Source of the DNA: an uncultured Granulicatella sp.
GTDB lineage: Bacteria; Bacillota; Bacilli; Lactobacillales; Aerococcaceae
Direction of reading: 5' to 3'
DNA: 17,165 nt
NCBI GenBank assembly: GCA_900551535.1
Contig: URWJ01000019.1
Location: forward strand, 1-17,165
Positions 1-5,850 of the stretch are shown in pieces; position 1 is the first letter of the stretch, and each line of letters begins with the position of its first letter. A model generated the notes under the pieces. It worked only from the letters and a program-made list of their open reading frames with translations, ran no database searches and was not told where the DNA came from. The position numbers were made by a program, and so were the translations under genes.

Positions 1-388
1 AGGCTTTAAAGTCTTCTGTTTTCTGTTGTACGTATGTTTTGAAATCAGGAGTCTTGAGACCTTTCCCTTTATATTGATCTTCGTAAATCTTGAGATAATC
101 AAAACGATACTTCAATTCAACGGTCTTGTCTTTAATCGTCATTGTCATCTTGACACCATCTAAGTCATCCAACATATATGCAGCAGCGCGGCCCTCGATA
201 TTTGTTGCAAGGAATACCTTTTGCAGTGCCGATTGTTGTTCTGTCCACATCCAAGTTCCTTGAGGATCTTTAGTTAAATCTTGTGGAGCTTTAGGTCCTT
301 GTTGTGTAGATGCCTGACAGCCTGCGATAAGCAGTAGGCTAGTAATGGCCAACAATCCTAACATCATCTTCTTAATTTTATTAAACAT
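1..388 (-). CDS. Putative secreted lipoprotein, 3' part cut off by the window edge
   Basis: Not recognised at family level. Reading leftward from the ATG, 129 codons are open to the window edge. The protein starts MFNKIKKMMLGLLAITSLLL and continues into IAGCQAS, a textbook lipobox (L-I-A-G before Cys). It should therefore be exported by Sec, lipidated on Cys23 or so, and anchored on the outer face of the membrane. The mature part is polar and begins with a Q/K/P-rich linker, then a soluble domain containing WMWTEQQSALQ and an alternating stretch (VKMTMTIKDKTVELKYRF) that looks like beta strand. The start is fixed by an AGGAGG seven bases ahead of the ATG, and a TATAAT box lies about 50 bases upstream. 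It is a separate unit from the amidase gene, which ends at an intrinsic terminator. The C-terminus and function are unknown. Confidence 0.8.
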   Translation of the reverse strand, partial: MFNKIKKMMLGLLAITSLLLIAGCQASTQQGPKAPQDLTKDPQGTWMWTEQQSALQKVFLATNIEGRAAAYMLDDLDGVKMTMTIKDKTVELKYRFDYLKIYEDQYKGKGLKTPDFKTYVQQKTEDFKA

Positions 389-438
389 AAACGTGCCTCC
401 TAAAGTTGGTTACTTTTATTTTATCATTAACTGGAATG

Positions 439-444
439 ATTATA
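439..444 (-). promoter_or_regulatory. -10 box for the lipoprotein gene
   Basis: Read on the minus strand this is a perfect TATAAT, about 50 bases upstream of the lipoprotein ATG. No good -35 hexamer lies 16-18 bases further up, so the promoter may be weak or need an activator. The intergenic stretch behind it (positions 445-584) holds no gene. It contains two overlapping small dyads at 516-534 (GTTATCATAAC and TCATAA/TTATGA) that could be an operator, which is speculative. Confidence 0.5.
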
Positions 445-584
445 AAGTGAAACTTTGAGCGTAATTTCTTTTGAAGCTTGCTAGGGGGAGACCTTAGGCT
501 CAACCCGGTGTAGCAGTTATCATAACTATTATGAACCAAAGATTCTAGAGTATTTTAATAGGGCACTTATTAAGTAAATTAATA

Positions 585-614
585 CAAAAAAGGTTGGCAC
601 GAGTGCCAACCTTT
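585..614 (-). terminator. Intrinsic terminator of the amidase gene
   Basis: Inverted repeat AAAGGTTGGCAC / GTGCCAACCTTT with a two-base centre, so in practice an 11-bp stem with a four-base loop. On the minus strand it is followed by a run of T. It starts 13 bases after the amidase stop codon. Confidence 0.9.
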
Positions 615-627
615 GACTTTAAAATAT

Positions 628-2280
628 TTATTTAGCTGTCTTATAGAAGTTGCGTAGACCAGAAACAATCCCTTCAACGAGTTTGTTTTGGTATTTGTCA
701 TCACTAATCTTCTTGTATTCAGGGCTATCGATGTAGCCAAGTTCTAATAGAACGGCTGGTTTAACTGTTTCACGAAGAACAGCGTAGTTAGACCCGTGAA
801 CACCGCGGTCGTTTGCACCAGCAACAGACACAACGGAATTATGAATGTTGTCGGCTAGACGTTTACTTTCGCTGAGGCGAGTAGGGTCGTCATGTGCCAC
901 TTTATTAATACGAGGCGTAATGCCTTCGTCTGGTTCGTAGATGTATGTTTCCACACCGCTACGGTTTGCTCCAGGAACGCCTGTTGCATTGAAGTGGATA
1001 CTGATAAATACATCCGCATCCGTCTTGTTTACCATTTCAGAACGTTCAGTAACGTAGTCCACATACACATCTGAGTCGCGTGATGTTAAAACAGTGTAGC
1101 CAAGTTTTTCAAGCTCACTTCTAAGTTTACGATAAATCGACATGTTTAAATCTTTCTCGCGAAGTCCGTTGTAGACGGCACCTGGGTCACGTCCACCATG
1201 ACCTGGGTCTAGGAAGACCACGTTTTTGTAGTTACCGTAGTTGACTGGAGCAGGAACTTCTGCAATCCATAAACCATTTTCTTGGAAGGCATGCTTTTTG
1301 CCATCGATGGTAACGATGTTTCTAGCATAAACACCGTCAGCTTGAAGATAGAAGTAACCAACGTAGTTTTTATCGTAAATCCATTCGTTTTCGGCCATCA
1401 TACCGTCGCCTTTTACATAATAAGAACCAATCCATTTATTTGTATCGAGTTCGCCATATTTACGGAAGTGGTACCATTTGCCTTTGATTTGAAGCCATTG
1501 ATTCTTCACATAAGAACCATCTTCTTTTAAATAGTACGTTGCTTTATAGTTTGGATCGTAAATGAATTCGCTCTTAGCCATATAGCCGCCAGCCTTCAAG
1601 TAGTAGTTACCTTTCCACTCGCGGCTTGCGTAAGTACCACCTGGCTTAATATAGAACCAGCTATTGTAGTTTCTGTCGAAAACCCATTCGTTATCGGCCA
1701 TCGCACCGCTATCTTTTAAGAAATAGCTGCCGCTCCATTCGTGAGAGTACATCACACCATTATCGTGGAATGCGTACCAAACGCCACCGATTTTCTTCCA
1801 GTCGCCACGGAATACTTTTCCGCCAGAGAGGGCATAGTACCATTTACCACCTTGGTAGTTCCAGCCTGGACTAACGAGCATTCCTTCGATGTCCACAAGA
1901 TAGCCATCTGGAGTAACGGTTGATTTTAACATCTTTCCATCTGCGCCAAAGTAGTACCAGCGGCCTCCGTGCCATTTCCATGTATTTGTAATTGGCTTAC
2001 TGTCCACTTGGTAGTAAGTTTCGCCGTCTGCTTTTAGGATTCCTGTGTATTTTGGTTCTTCACCTGGCTTATACACATGGATATCGACGTCGTTTTTCGA
2101 ATCTTTTGGAAGAGTCCCTTCCGCAGTCGTTGTTGTTTCTGTCGTTGGTTGAACCGTCGTCACTTCAACAGTCGTCGGTTGAGCAGTTGTTTCGGTTTGT
2201 GTCGTCTCAGCAGCAACCGCATGTGCCGAAAGGGCGAATAGGGCAGCCGTTAAGAGTGTGACTTTACCTGTAAGTTTCAT
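628..2280 (-). CDS. Secreted N-acetylmuramoyl-L-alanine amidase with choline-binding-type repeats
   Basis: Cell-wall hydrolase that cuts the MurNAc-L-Ala bond of peptidoglycan. The chosen start gives 550 residues and is backed by AAGGAGG six bases upstream; reading on to an earlier ATG would add 27 residues ahead of the signal peptide without a ribosome site. Order: signal peptide 1-24 (cleavage near AHAVAA); a Thr/Glu/Val-rich linker to about 55; then from about 98 to 338 a string of aromatic/Gly repeats (GGRWYYFGADGKML, GNYYLKAGGYMA, ATYYLKEDGSYV). These resemble the choline-binding modules of pneumococcal LytB/LytC and should tether the enzyme to teichoic-acid choline. The catalytic Amidase_3 domain occupies about 352-547, with zinc ligands His361 (LDPGHGG), Glu375 (REKDLN) and His429 (SIHFNA), and catalytic Glu513 (LLELGY). 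Single-gene unit. The catalytic call is firm; choline as ligand is inferred from the repeat type. Confidence 0.92.
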   Translation of the reverse strand: MKLTGKVTLLTAALFALSAHAVAAETTQTETTAQPTTVEVTTVQPTTETTTTAEGTLPKDSKNDVDIHVYKPGEEPKYTGILKADGETYYQVDSKPITNTWKWHGGRWYYFGADGKMLKSTVTPDGYLVDIEGMLVSPGWNYQGGKWYYALSGGKVFRGDWKKIGGVWYAFHDNGVMYSHEWSGSYFLKDSGAMADNEWVFDRNYNSWFYIKPGGTYASREWKGNYYLKAGGYMAKSEFIYDPNYKATYYLKEDGSYVKNQWLQIKGKWYHFRKYGELDTNKWIGSYYVKGDGMMAENEWIYDKNYVGYFYLQADGVYARNIVTIDGKKHAFQENGLWIAEVPAPVNYGNYKNVVFLDPGHGGRDPGAVYNGLREKDLNMSIYRKLRSELEKLGYTVLTSRDSDVYVDYVTERSEMVNKTDADVFISIHFNATGVPGANRSGVETYIYEPDEGITPRINKVAHDDPTRLSESKRLADNIHNSVVSVAGANDRGVHGSNYAVLRETVKPAVLLELGYIDSPEYKKISDDKYQNKLVEGIVSGLRNFYKTAK

Positions 2281-2312
2281 AAAAACCTCCTTGGTTAAAT
2301 TTTTCCTTTTTA

Positions 2313-2341
2313 AGTGTACCAAAAAAGGGTGGAACGCGCAA
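2313..2341 (-). promoter_or_regulatory. Probable promoter of the amidase gene
   Basis: On the minus strand TTGCGC and TACACT are spaced by exactly 17 bases, and TGG just before TACACT gives an extended -10. The -10 lies about 33 bases upstream of the amidase ATG. The -35 matches the consensus in only three positions. Confidence 0.5.
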
Positions 2342-2483
2342 TTTCCTAAAATAAAATTCACACTTTTGTCATAAGAATAAAATGGAACTGCAATAAACGA
2401 ATCGCTTCAGGGAACTGAAATCGTGAATCTATGGGAAATCTGAAATTGGAACACTTGAACTCGTGAAGAAAAGCTAGTAGATG

Positions 2484-2492
2484 TGCTATAAT
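2484..2492 (+). promoter_or_regulatory. Extended -10 (TGCTATAAT) abutting the transporter start codon
   Basis: A perfect extended -10 whose last base is seven bases before the ATG at 2500, so transcription would start at or next to the A of the ATG. The -35 region (TGAAGA at 2464-2469) is poor, as is common for extended -10 promoters. There is no Shine-Dalgarno between the box and the ATG. Confidence 0.6.
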
Positions 2493-2499
2493 CGGTTTT

Positions 2500-3453
2500 A
2501 TGAAAACAACAGAACAACCAAACCAACCAAAAAATCAAATTATTAAAGGAACCTTGATGACGCTCTTTGCCGGGATTGCCTGGGGGATGAGTGGCGCATG
2601 CGGTCAATACTTGATGGCACACGGGATGGGCGTGCTTGCCTTGACTGACCTACGTCTCGTTATTTCCGGAGTCTGCTTGCTCACGATGAGCTACGCGTTC
2701 ACCCGTGGCCAACTTGTCGCCTTCTTCAAGGAAAAGAAGAACTACGCTAAGATTACGCTCTTTGCATTTATCGGGCTCTTCATGAACCAGTTTACTTACC
2801 TTGAGGCGATTCACCTCAGTAATGCTGGAACCGCGACCGTCTTGCAGTACCTCTGCCCGGTCATTATTCTCGTGTACATGTGCTTAAAAAATCGCACGGC
2901 ACCGACCGTGTCTGAAGTGATGTCGATTGTCCTAGCAATTCTGGGGACATTCATCATTGCCACACACGGGCAACTCAATCAACTGAGCGTGACACCACTC
3001 GGGCTCTTCTGGGGCATCTTTAGTGGCTTCACGTACGCCATTTACATCATGCTTCCGATTAAACTCATTCAAGAGTACGGAAGTCTTACGGTGATTGGAG
3101 TAGGGATGGTCATTGCCGGGGTGATTCTATTCCCGATGAGCGGCCTTACAACGCTGGACATCACATATAGCCTGGATATCATTGCTGCCCTCGTAGGCAT
3201 TATCCTTATTGGAACGATTATCTCGTACACGATGTTTTTAAAAGGAACGAGCTATATCGGACCGGTGAAGAGTAGTTTGATTGCTGCCGTCGAACCGATT
3301 TCTGCGGTATTTTTCGCTTTCCTCATCATGAACGAGCAATTCTTTATGATTGACTTTGTCGGCATGGCGATGATTCTAGCAGCCGTGGTCCTCATCTCGG
3401 TCAAAGACTTGTTGAAAGAGCGCCGAAAGAGGGAACAAGGCGTCATTGATTAG
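2500..3453 (+). CDS. EamA-family (DMT superfamily) membrane transporter
   Basis: Integral membrane protein of 317 residues with about ten hydrophobic helices arranged as two EamA repeats (roughly 16-150 and 165-305), the usual length and layout for drug/metabolite exporters. Typical family signatures are the first helix with FAGIAWGMSG, the AGTATVLQYLCPV segment that closes repeat one, and the matching VKSSLIAAVEPISAVFFAF in repeat two. Such proteins export amino acids, nucleosides or other small metabolites; the substrate cannot be read here. The C-terminus is basic and cytoplasmic (KDLLKERRKREQ). Start choice: ATG 2500 gives the usual polar N-terminus but has no ribosome site and sits just after a -10 box. 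An in-frame ATG at 2557 has AAAGGA upstream but would begin inside helix 1. I prefer 2500. The gene is monocistronic, closed by a terminator. Confidence 0.88.
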   Translation: MKTTEQPNQPKNQIIKGTLMTLFAGIAWGMSGACGQYLMAHGMGVLALTDLRLVISGVCLLTMSYAFTRGQLVAFFKEKKNYAKITLFAFIGLFMNQFTYLEAIHLSNAGTATVLQYLCPVIILVYMCLKNRTAPTVSEVMSIVLAILGTFIIATHGQLNQLSVTPLGLFWGIFSGFTYAIYIMLPIKLIQEYGSLTVIGVGMVIAGVILFPMSGLTTLDITYSLDIIAALVGIILIGTIISYTMFLKGTSYIGPVKSSLIAAVEPISAVFFAFLIMNEQFFMIDFVGMAMILAAVVLISVKDLLKERRKREQGVID

Positions 3454-3466
3454 AAACGAACCTTAT

Positions 3467-3505
3467 AAACACTTGCAGGATAAAAACTACAGGTGTTTTT
3501 CTTTT
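3467..3505 (+). terminator. Intrinsic terminator of the EamA transporter gene
   Basis: AAACACTTG pairs with CAGGTGTTT (9 bp, one G-U), extended by two more pairs past a mismatch, followed by TTTTTCTTTT. It starts 14 bases after the stop codon. Confidence 0.8.
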
Positions 3506-3532
3506 GCGGAAAAAAGGACGAAGGAGCATTGA

Positions 3533-3714
3533 ATGTACGAAAGTACAATCCAAGATATCTCAGTAGTCGTACCAATGAAATGCTTGGCCGAACTACTTGA
3601 AGTCGGCGAACTCTTTGCCTTCCTCGGAAGCGACGAAGCCAGTTCCTTCATAGGAAGACAAATCGTCATCGACGTCGGCAGCACCTTATTAGAAAGCATG
3701 AGTATGGGTACGAG
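3533..3714 (+). pseudogene. Remnant of a second ucpA-like dehydrogenase (C-terminal 57 codons or so)
   Basis: From codon 4 onward this stretch aligns without gaps to the last part of the intact ucpA later in the window (its positions 13967-14137). By eye about 146 of 171 bases match, and 43 of 57 residues. It keeps the family tail (VGELFAFLGSDEAS, QIVID.GSTL, E.MS.GT) but has lost the Rossmann fold and active site. Changes hit normally fixed residues (DGGSTL to DVGSTL, ADPLEVGE to AELLEVGE) and outnumber silent ones, as expected without selection. By chance or not, AAGGAG lies six bases ahead of an ATG at 3533, so a 76-residue chimeric peptide running into the adjoining IS fragment (stop at 3761-3763) could be made. 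It cannot be an active dehydrogenase. Confidence 0.88.
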
Positions 3715-3873
3715 AAAAAATTTAAATCTAAAAAACTTGAGGAGCCAATCGTTGAGTCTATGATTATTACAACAAAAAACGAATTAAAGTAAAATTAAAA
3801 GGACTTAATCCTGTACAATACAGAACTAAATACTTCGCTTTAATTAATTGTCTAACTTTTTTGGGTCAGTACA
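3715..3873 (+). mobile_element. Right-end remnant of an IS3-family element (transposase C-terminus plus terminal repeat)
   Basis: Translation gives FKSKKLEEPIVES in one frame, then, after a frameshift near 3757, YDYYNKKRIKVKLKGLNPVQ followed by YRTK. The second part is the characteristic C-terminal signature of IS3-family OrfB transposases (YYN.KRI..KLKG.SPVQYRT). The following bases 3849-3873 (TGTCTAACTTTTTTGGGTCA and then GTACA) look like the terminal inverted repeat of IS150-group members. The left part of the element, including the DDE catalytic core, is absent, so it is immobile. It joins the ucpA fragment at about 3714 without a spacer. Family assignment rests on remembered signatures, not on a search. 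Confidence 0.8.
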
Positions 3874-3904
3874 TTGTTGCTTCATTTCTTTTATATTTAA
3901 AAAT

Positions 3905-3931
3905 TGTCATAACAGGATTCATTTTATGACA
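3905..3931 (+). promoter_or_regulatory. Candidate MtlR operator upstream of mtlA
   Basis: Perfect 8-bp inverted repeat TGTCATAA / TTATGACA with an 11-base spacer, preceded by T to give TTGTCATAA. Bacillus MtlR sites are built on TTG-N-CA half-sites, so the half-site fits. It lies about 60 bases upstream of the predicted -10, a normal place for an activator of a promoter with a poor -35. Assignment to MtlR is by half-site and context. Confidence 0.6.
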
Positions 3932-3954
3932 CATTTTTTTTGCCAAAATTTGAG

Positions 3955-3983
3955 TTTTTCTATCTAGATAAGTATTGTATGAT
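3955..3983 (+). promoter_or_regulatory. Predicted mtlA promoter (activator-type)
   Basis: TATGAT at 3978-3983 is the best -10. Seventeen bases upstream there is only TTTTTC, so the promoter lacks a real -35, in keeping with activation by MtlR. The spacer includes the perfect palindrome TATCTAGATA (3961-3970). Confidence 0.45.
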
Positions 3984-4003
3984 AAATTCATCAAATAAGG
4001 AGT

Positions 4004-4028
4004 GCGTTTTTCAGGTGCTGGAAAACGT
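4004..4028 (+). other. Hairpin in the mtlA 5' leader
   Basis: GCGTTTTTCAG and CTGGAAAACGT can pair over 11 positions (two G-U) with a three-base loop. It ends about 12 bases before the AAGGAG of mtlA. It has no T-run, so it is not a terminator. It could stabilise the message or affect ribosome access. Confidence 0.45.
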
Positions 4029-4053
4029 CATTCTAGAATAAAGGAGAAGAAAA

Positions 4054-5814
4054 ATGTCAAACAAATCTTTTAAAGTGAGACTCCAAAAACTTGGAACAAC
4101 ACTTTCTAATATGGTCATGCCAAATATCCCAGCCTTAATCGCTTGGGGTGTCTTAACGGCATTAGTAATTCCAAACGGATACCTTCCAAATGAAGAGTTA
4201 AGTAAGATGGTATCCCCAATGTTAACTTACGTAATTCCGATTCTAATCGCGTTTACAGCTGGATTCAATGTATACGGACATCGTGGAGGTGTTGTCGGTG
4301 CTGTTGCTTCATTCGGGGCAGTCGCAGGAACTACAGTACCAATGATTATCGGTGCGATGATTATGGGGCCTCTTACAGCTTGGCTAATGAAGAAATTCGA
4401 CCAAACAGTACAACCAAAAATCAAACCTGGTTTTGAAATGTTAGTCAATAACTTCTCTGCAGGTTTCCTTGCATTCGGTATGATGCTTGTTGCTTTCTAT
4501 TCAGTTGGACCAGTTGTTGCGAACTTAACAACATTAGTAGGACAAGGGGTAGATGCATTAGTTACTGTTAAATTATTACCATTAGCAAACATCATTATTG
4601 AACCAGCTAAAATCTTATTCTTAAACAATGCGTTAAACCACGGAATCTTTACTCCAATTGGAACACAACAAGTGGTAGATGCCGGTAAATCAATCCTATT
4701 CTTACTTGAAGCTAACCCTGGACCAGGTCTTGGTATCTTACTTGCTTTTGCGTTCTTCGGAAAAGGTTCTGCAAAATCATCTTCATGGGGTGCAATGTTA
4801 ATTCACTTCGTCGGTGGGATTCATGAAATTTACTTCCCATACGTAATGATGAAACCAGCAATGTTCCTTGCTGTTATCGCAGGTGGTGTATCTGGTACAT
4901 TCACATTCCAATTATTAGGAGCAGGATTAACTTCAGCTGCTTCACCAGGTTCAATCATCGCAATCTTAGGAATGGCTCCTAAAGGGTTCATGCCTCACTT
5001 AGTTGTATTAGCCGGTGTATTAGTAGCTGCTGCCGTATCATTTGTAGTAGGTTCATTCATCTTAAAACTCGACAATTCAGAAGAAGGATCACTTGAAGCT
5101 GCTCAAGCGGCTACTACAGCTGCAAAAGCACAAGCAAAAGGACAAGCTGTTGCTGCTTCACCTGAGTTTTCAACAATCTCTACTGATTCAGTAAAACGTA
5201 TTATCTTTGCATGTGACGCTGGAATGGGAAGTTCAGCAATGGGAGCTTCACTTCTTCGTAACAAAATTCAAAAAGCAGGTTTTGAAAATATTCCTGTTAC
5301 AAACCAAGCTATCTCAACACTTGAAGATACAGATTACACATTAATTGTCACTCAAGAAGAATTAGCAGACCGCGCTGCACAACGTACACCAAGAGCTATT
5401 CACGTAGCCGTTGATAACTTCTTAACATCACCAAAATACGATGAAATCGTAGCACAATTAACAAATGGAACCGTTCACTCAGCTGAAACAGCTGCACCAG
5501 CACAAGAAGATGCAGCAGTTGACTTAAACTTTGTCGACGAAGTTGTCTTTGCTTATGACAAAGCGGAAGGATCTGCAACAATGGGTCGTGAAACATTACA
5601 ATCTATCTTCCGTTCAAATGATGTGAAGATTCCAGTTGTGACAGTTCCACTTGATCAATTAGCAGAACATAATGCTAAAAATATCTTGGTTGTTACAACG
5701 ATTGCACAACAATCACAAGTACAAGAAGCTGCACCAAATGCGCAATTATTAGTAGTCGACAGTGTTGTAACAACACCAGAATATGATAAATTAATTGCTC
5801 GCATGCACAAATAA
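4054..5814 (+). CDS. mtlA: Mannitol-specific PTS permease, EIICB component
   Basis: Imports mannitol through the membrane and phosphorylates it to mannitol-1-phosphate, taking phosphate from MtlF. It has 586 residues. The EIIC transporter domain (about 12-340) has multiple membrane helices and the conserved NHGIFTP (195-201) and GGIHEIYFPY (254-263) substrate-site motifs. An Ala/Gln/Lys-rich linker (345-370) leads to the EIIB domain (about 380-470) with the phosphorylated Cys387 in FACDAGMGSSAMG. The remaining 490-586 looks like a second, degenerate EIIB copy: VVFAYDKAEGSATMG matches the Cys loop with Tyr501 in place of Cys. Length about 590 agrees with streptococcal MtlA as I remember it, so the extra domain is probably a lineage trait. 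AAGGAG precedes the ATG by seven bases. First gene of mtlARFD; no terminator before mtlR. Confidence 0.96.
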   Translation: MSNKSFKVRLQKLGTTLSNMVMPNIPALIAWGVLTALVIPNGYLPNEELSKMVSPMLTYVIPILIAFTAGFNVYGHRGGVVGAVASFGAVAGTTVPMIIGAMIMGPLTAWLMKKFDQTVQPKIKPGFEMLVNNFSAGFLAFGMMLVAFYSVGPVVANLTTLVGQGVDALVTVKLLPLANIIIEPAKILFLNNALNHGIFTPIGTQQVVDAGKSILFLLEANPGPGLGILLAFAFFGKGSAKSSSWGAMLIHFVGGIHEIYFPYVMMKPAMFLAVIAGGVSGTFTFQLLGAGLTSAASPGSIIAILGMAPKGFMPHLVVLAGVLVAAAVSFVVGSFILKLDNSEEGSLEAAQAATTAAKAQAKGQAVAASPEFSTISTDSVKRIIFACDAGMGSSAMGASLLRNKIQKAGFENIPVTNQAISTLEDTDYTLIVTQEELADRAAQRTPRAIHVAVDNFLTSPKYDEIVAQLTNGTVHSAETAAPAQEDAAVDLNFVDEVVFAYDKAEGSATMGRETLQSIFRSNDVKIPVVTVPLDQLAEHNAKNILVVTTIAQQSQVQEAAPNAQLLVVDSVVTTPEYDKLIARMHK

Positions 5815-5838
5815 TTAAAGGTTTTCTCGATAAAAGAG

Positions 5839-5844
5839 TATAAT
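5839..5844 (+). promoter_or_regulatory. TATAAT box just ahead of mtlR
   Basis: A perfect TATAAT ends six bases before the mtlR ATG. TTAAAG lies 18 bases upstream as a weak -35. If active it would make a leaderless mtlR mRNA, giving a basal supply of regulator independent of mtlA. Otherwise mtlR is read from the mtlA promoter through the 36-base gap. No clear ribosome site is seen for mtlR. Confidence 0.4.
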
Positions 5845-5850
5845 GAAGAT

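Noticed and set aside
1992..2261. 89-codon open frame on the plus strand, opposite the amidase gene
   Set aside because: It mirrors the low-complexity Thr linker and signal peptide region, has no ribosome site and no recognisable domain.
2326..2338. AGGGTGGAACGCG resembles the T-box motif of aminoacyl-tRNA-sensing leaders
   Set aside because: One base of the consensus is missing, there is no specifier stem upstream (that region is amidase coding sequence on the other strand) and no terminator downstream. It also lies in the spacer of the predicted amidase promoter.
4019..4034. Possible CcpA (cre) site TGGAAAACGTCATTC in the mtlA leader
   Set aside because: The TG and CG are one base too far apart for the cre consensus and the right half does not match; the bases are better explained as a hairpin arm.
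4015..4041. Short open frame GTG CTG GAA AAC GTC ATT CTA GAA TAA as a leader peptide before mtlA
   Set aside because: The AAGGAG upstream is 12 bases away, there is no run of a regulatory codon, and eight codons arise easily by chance.
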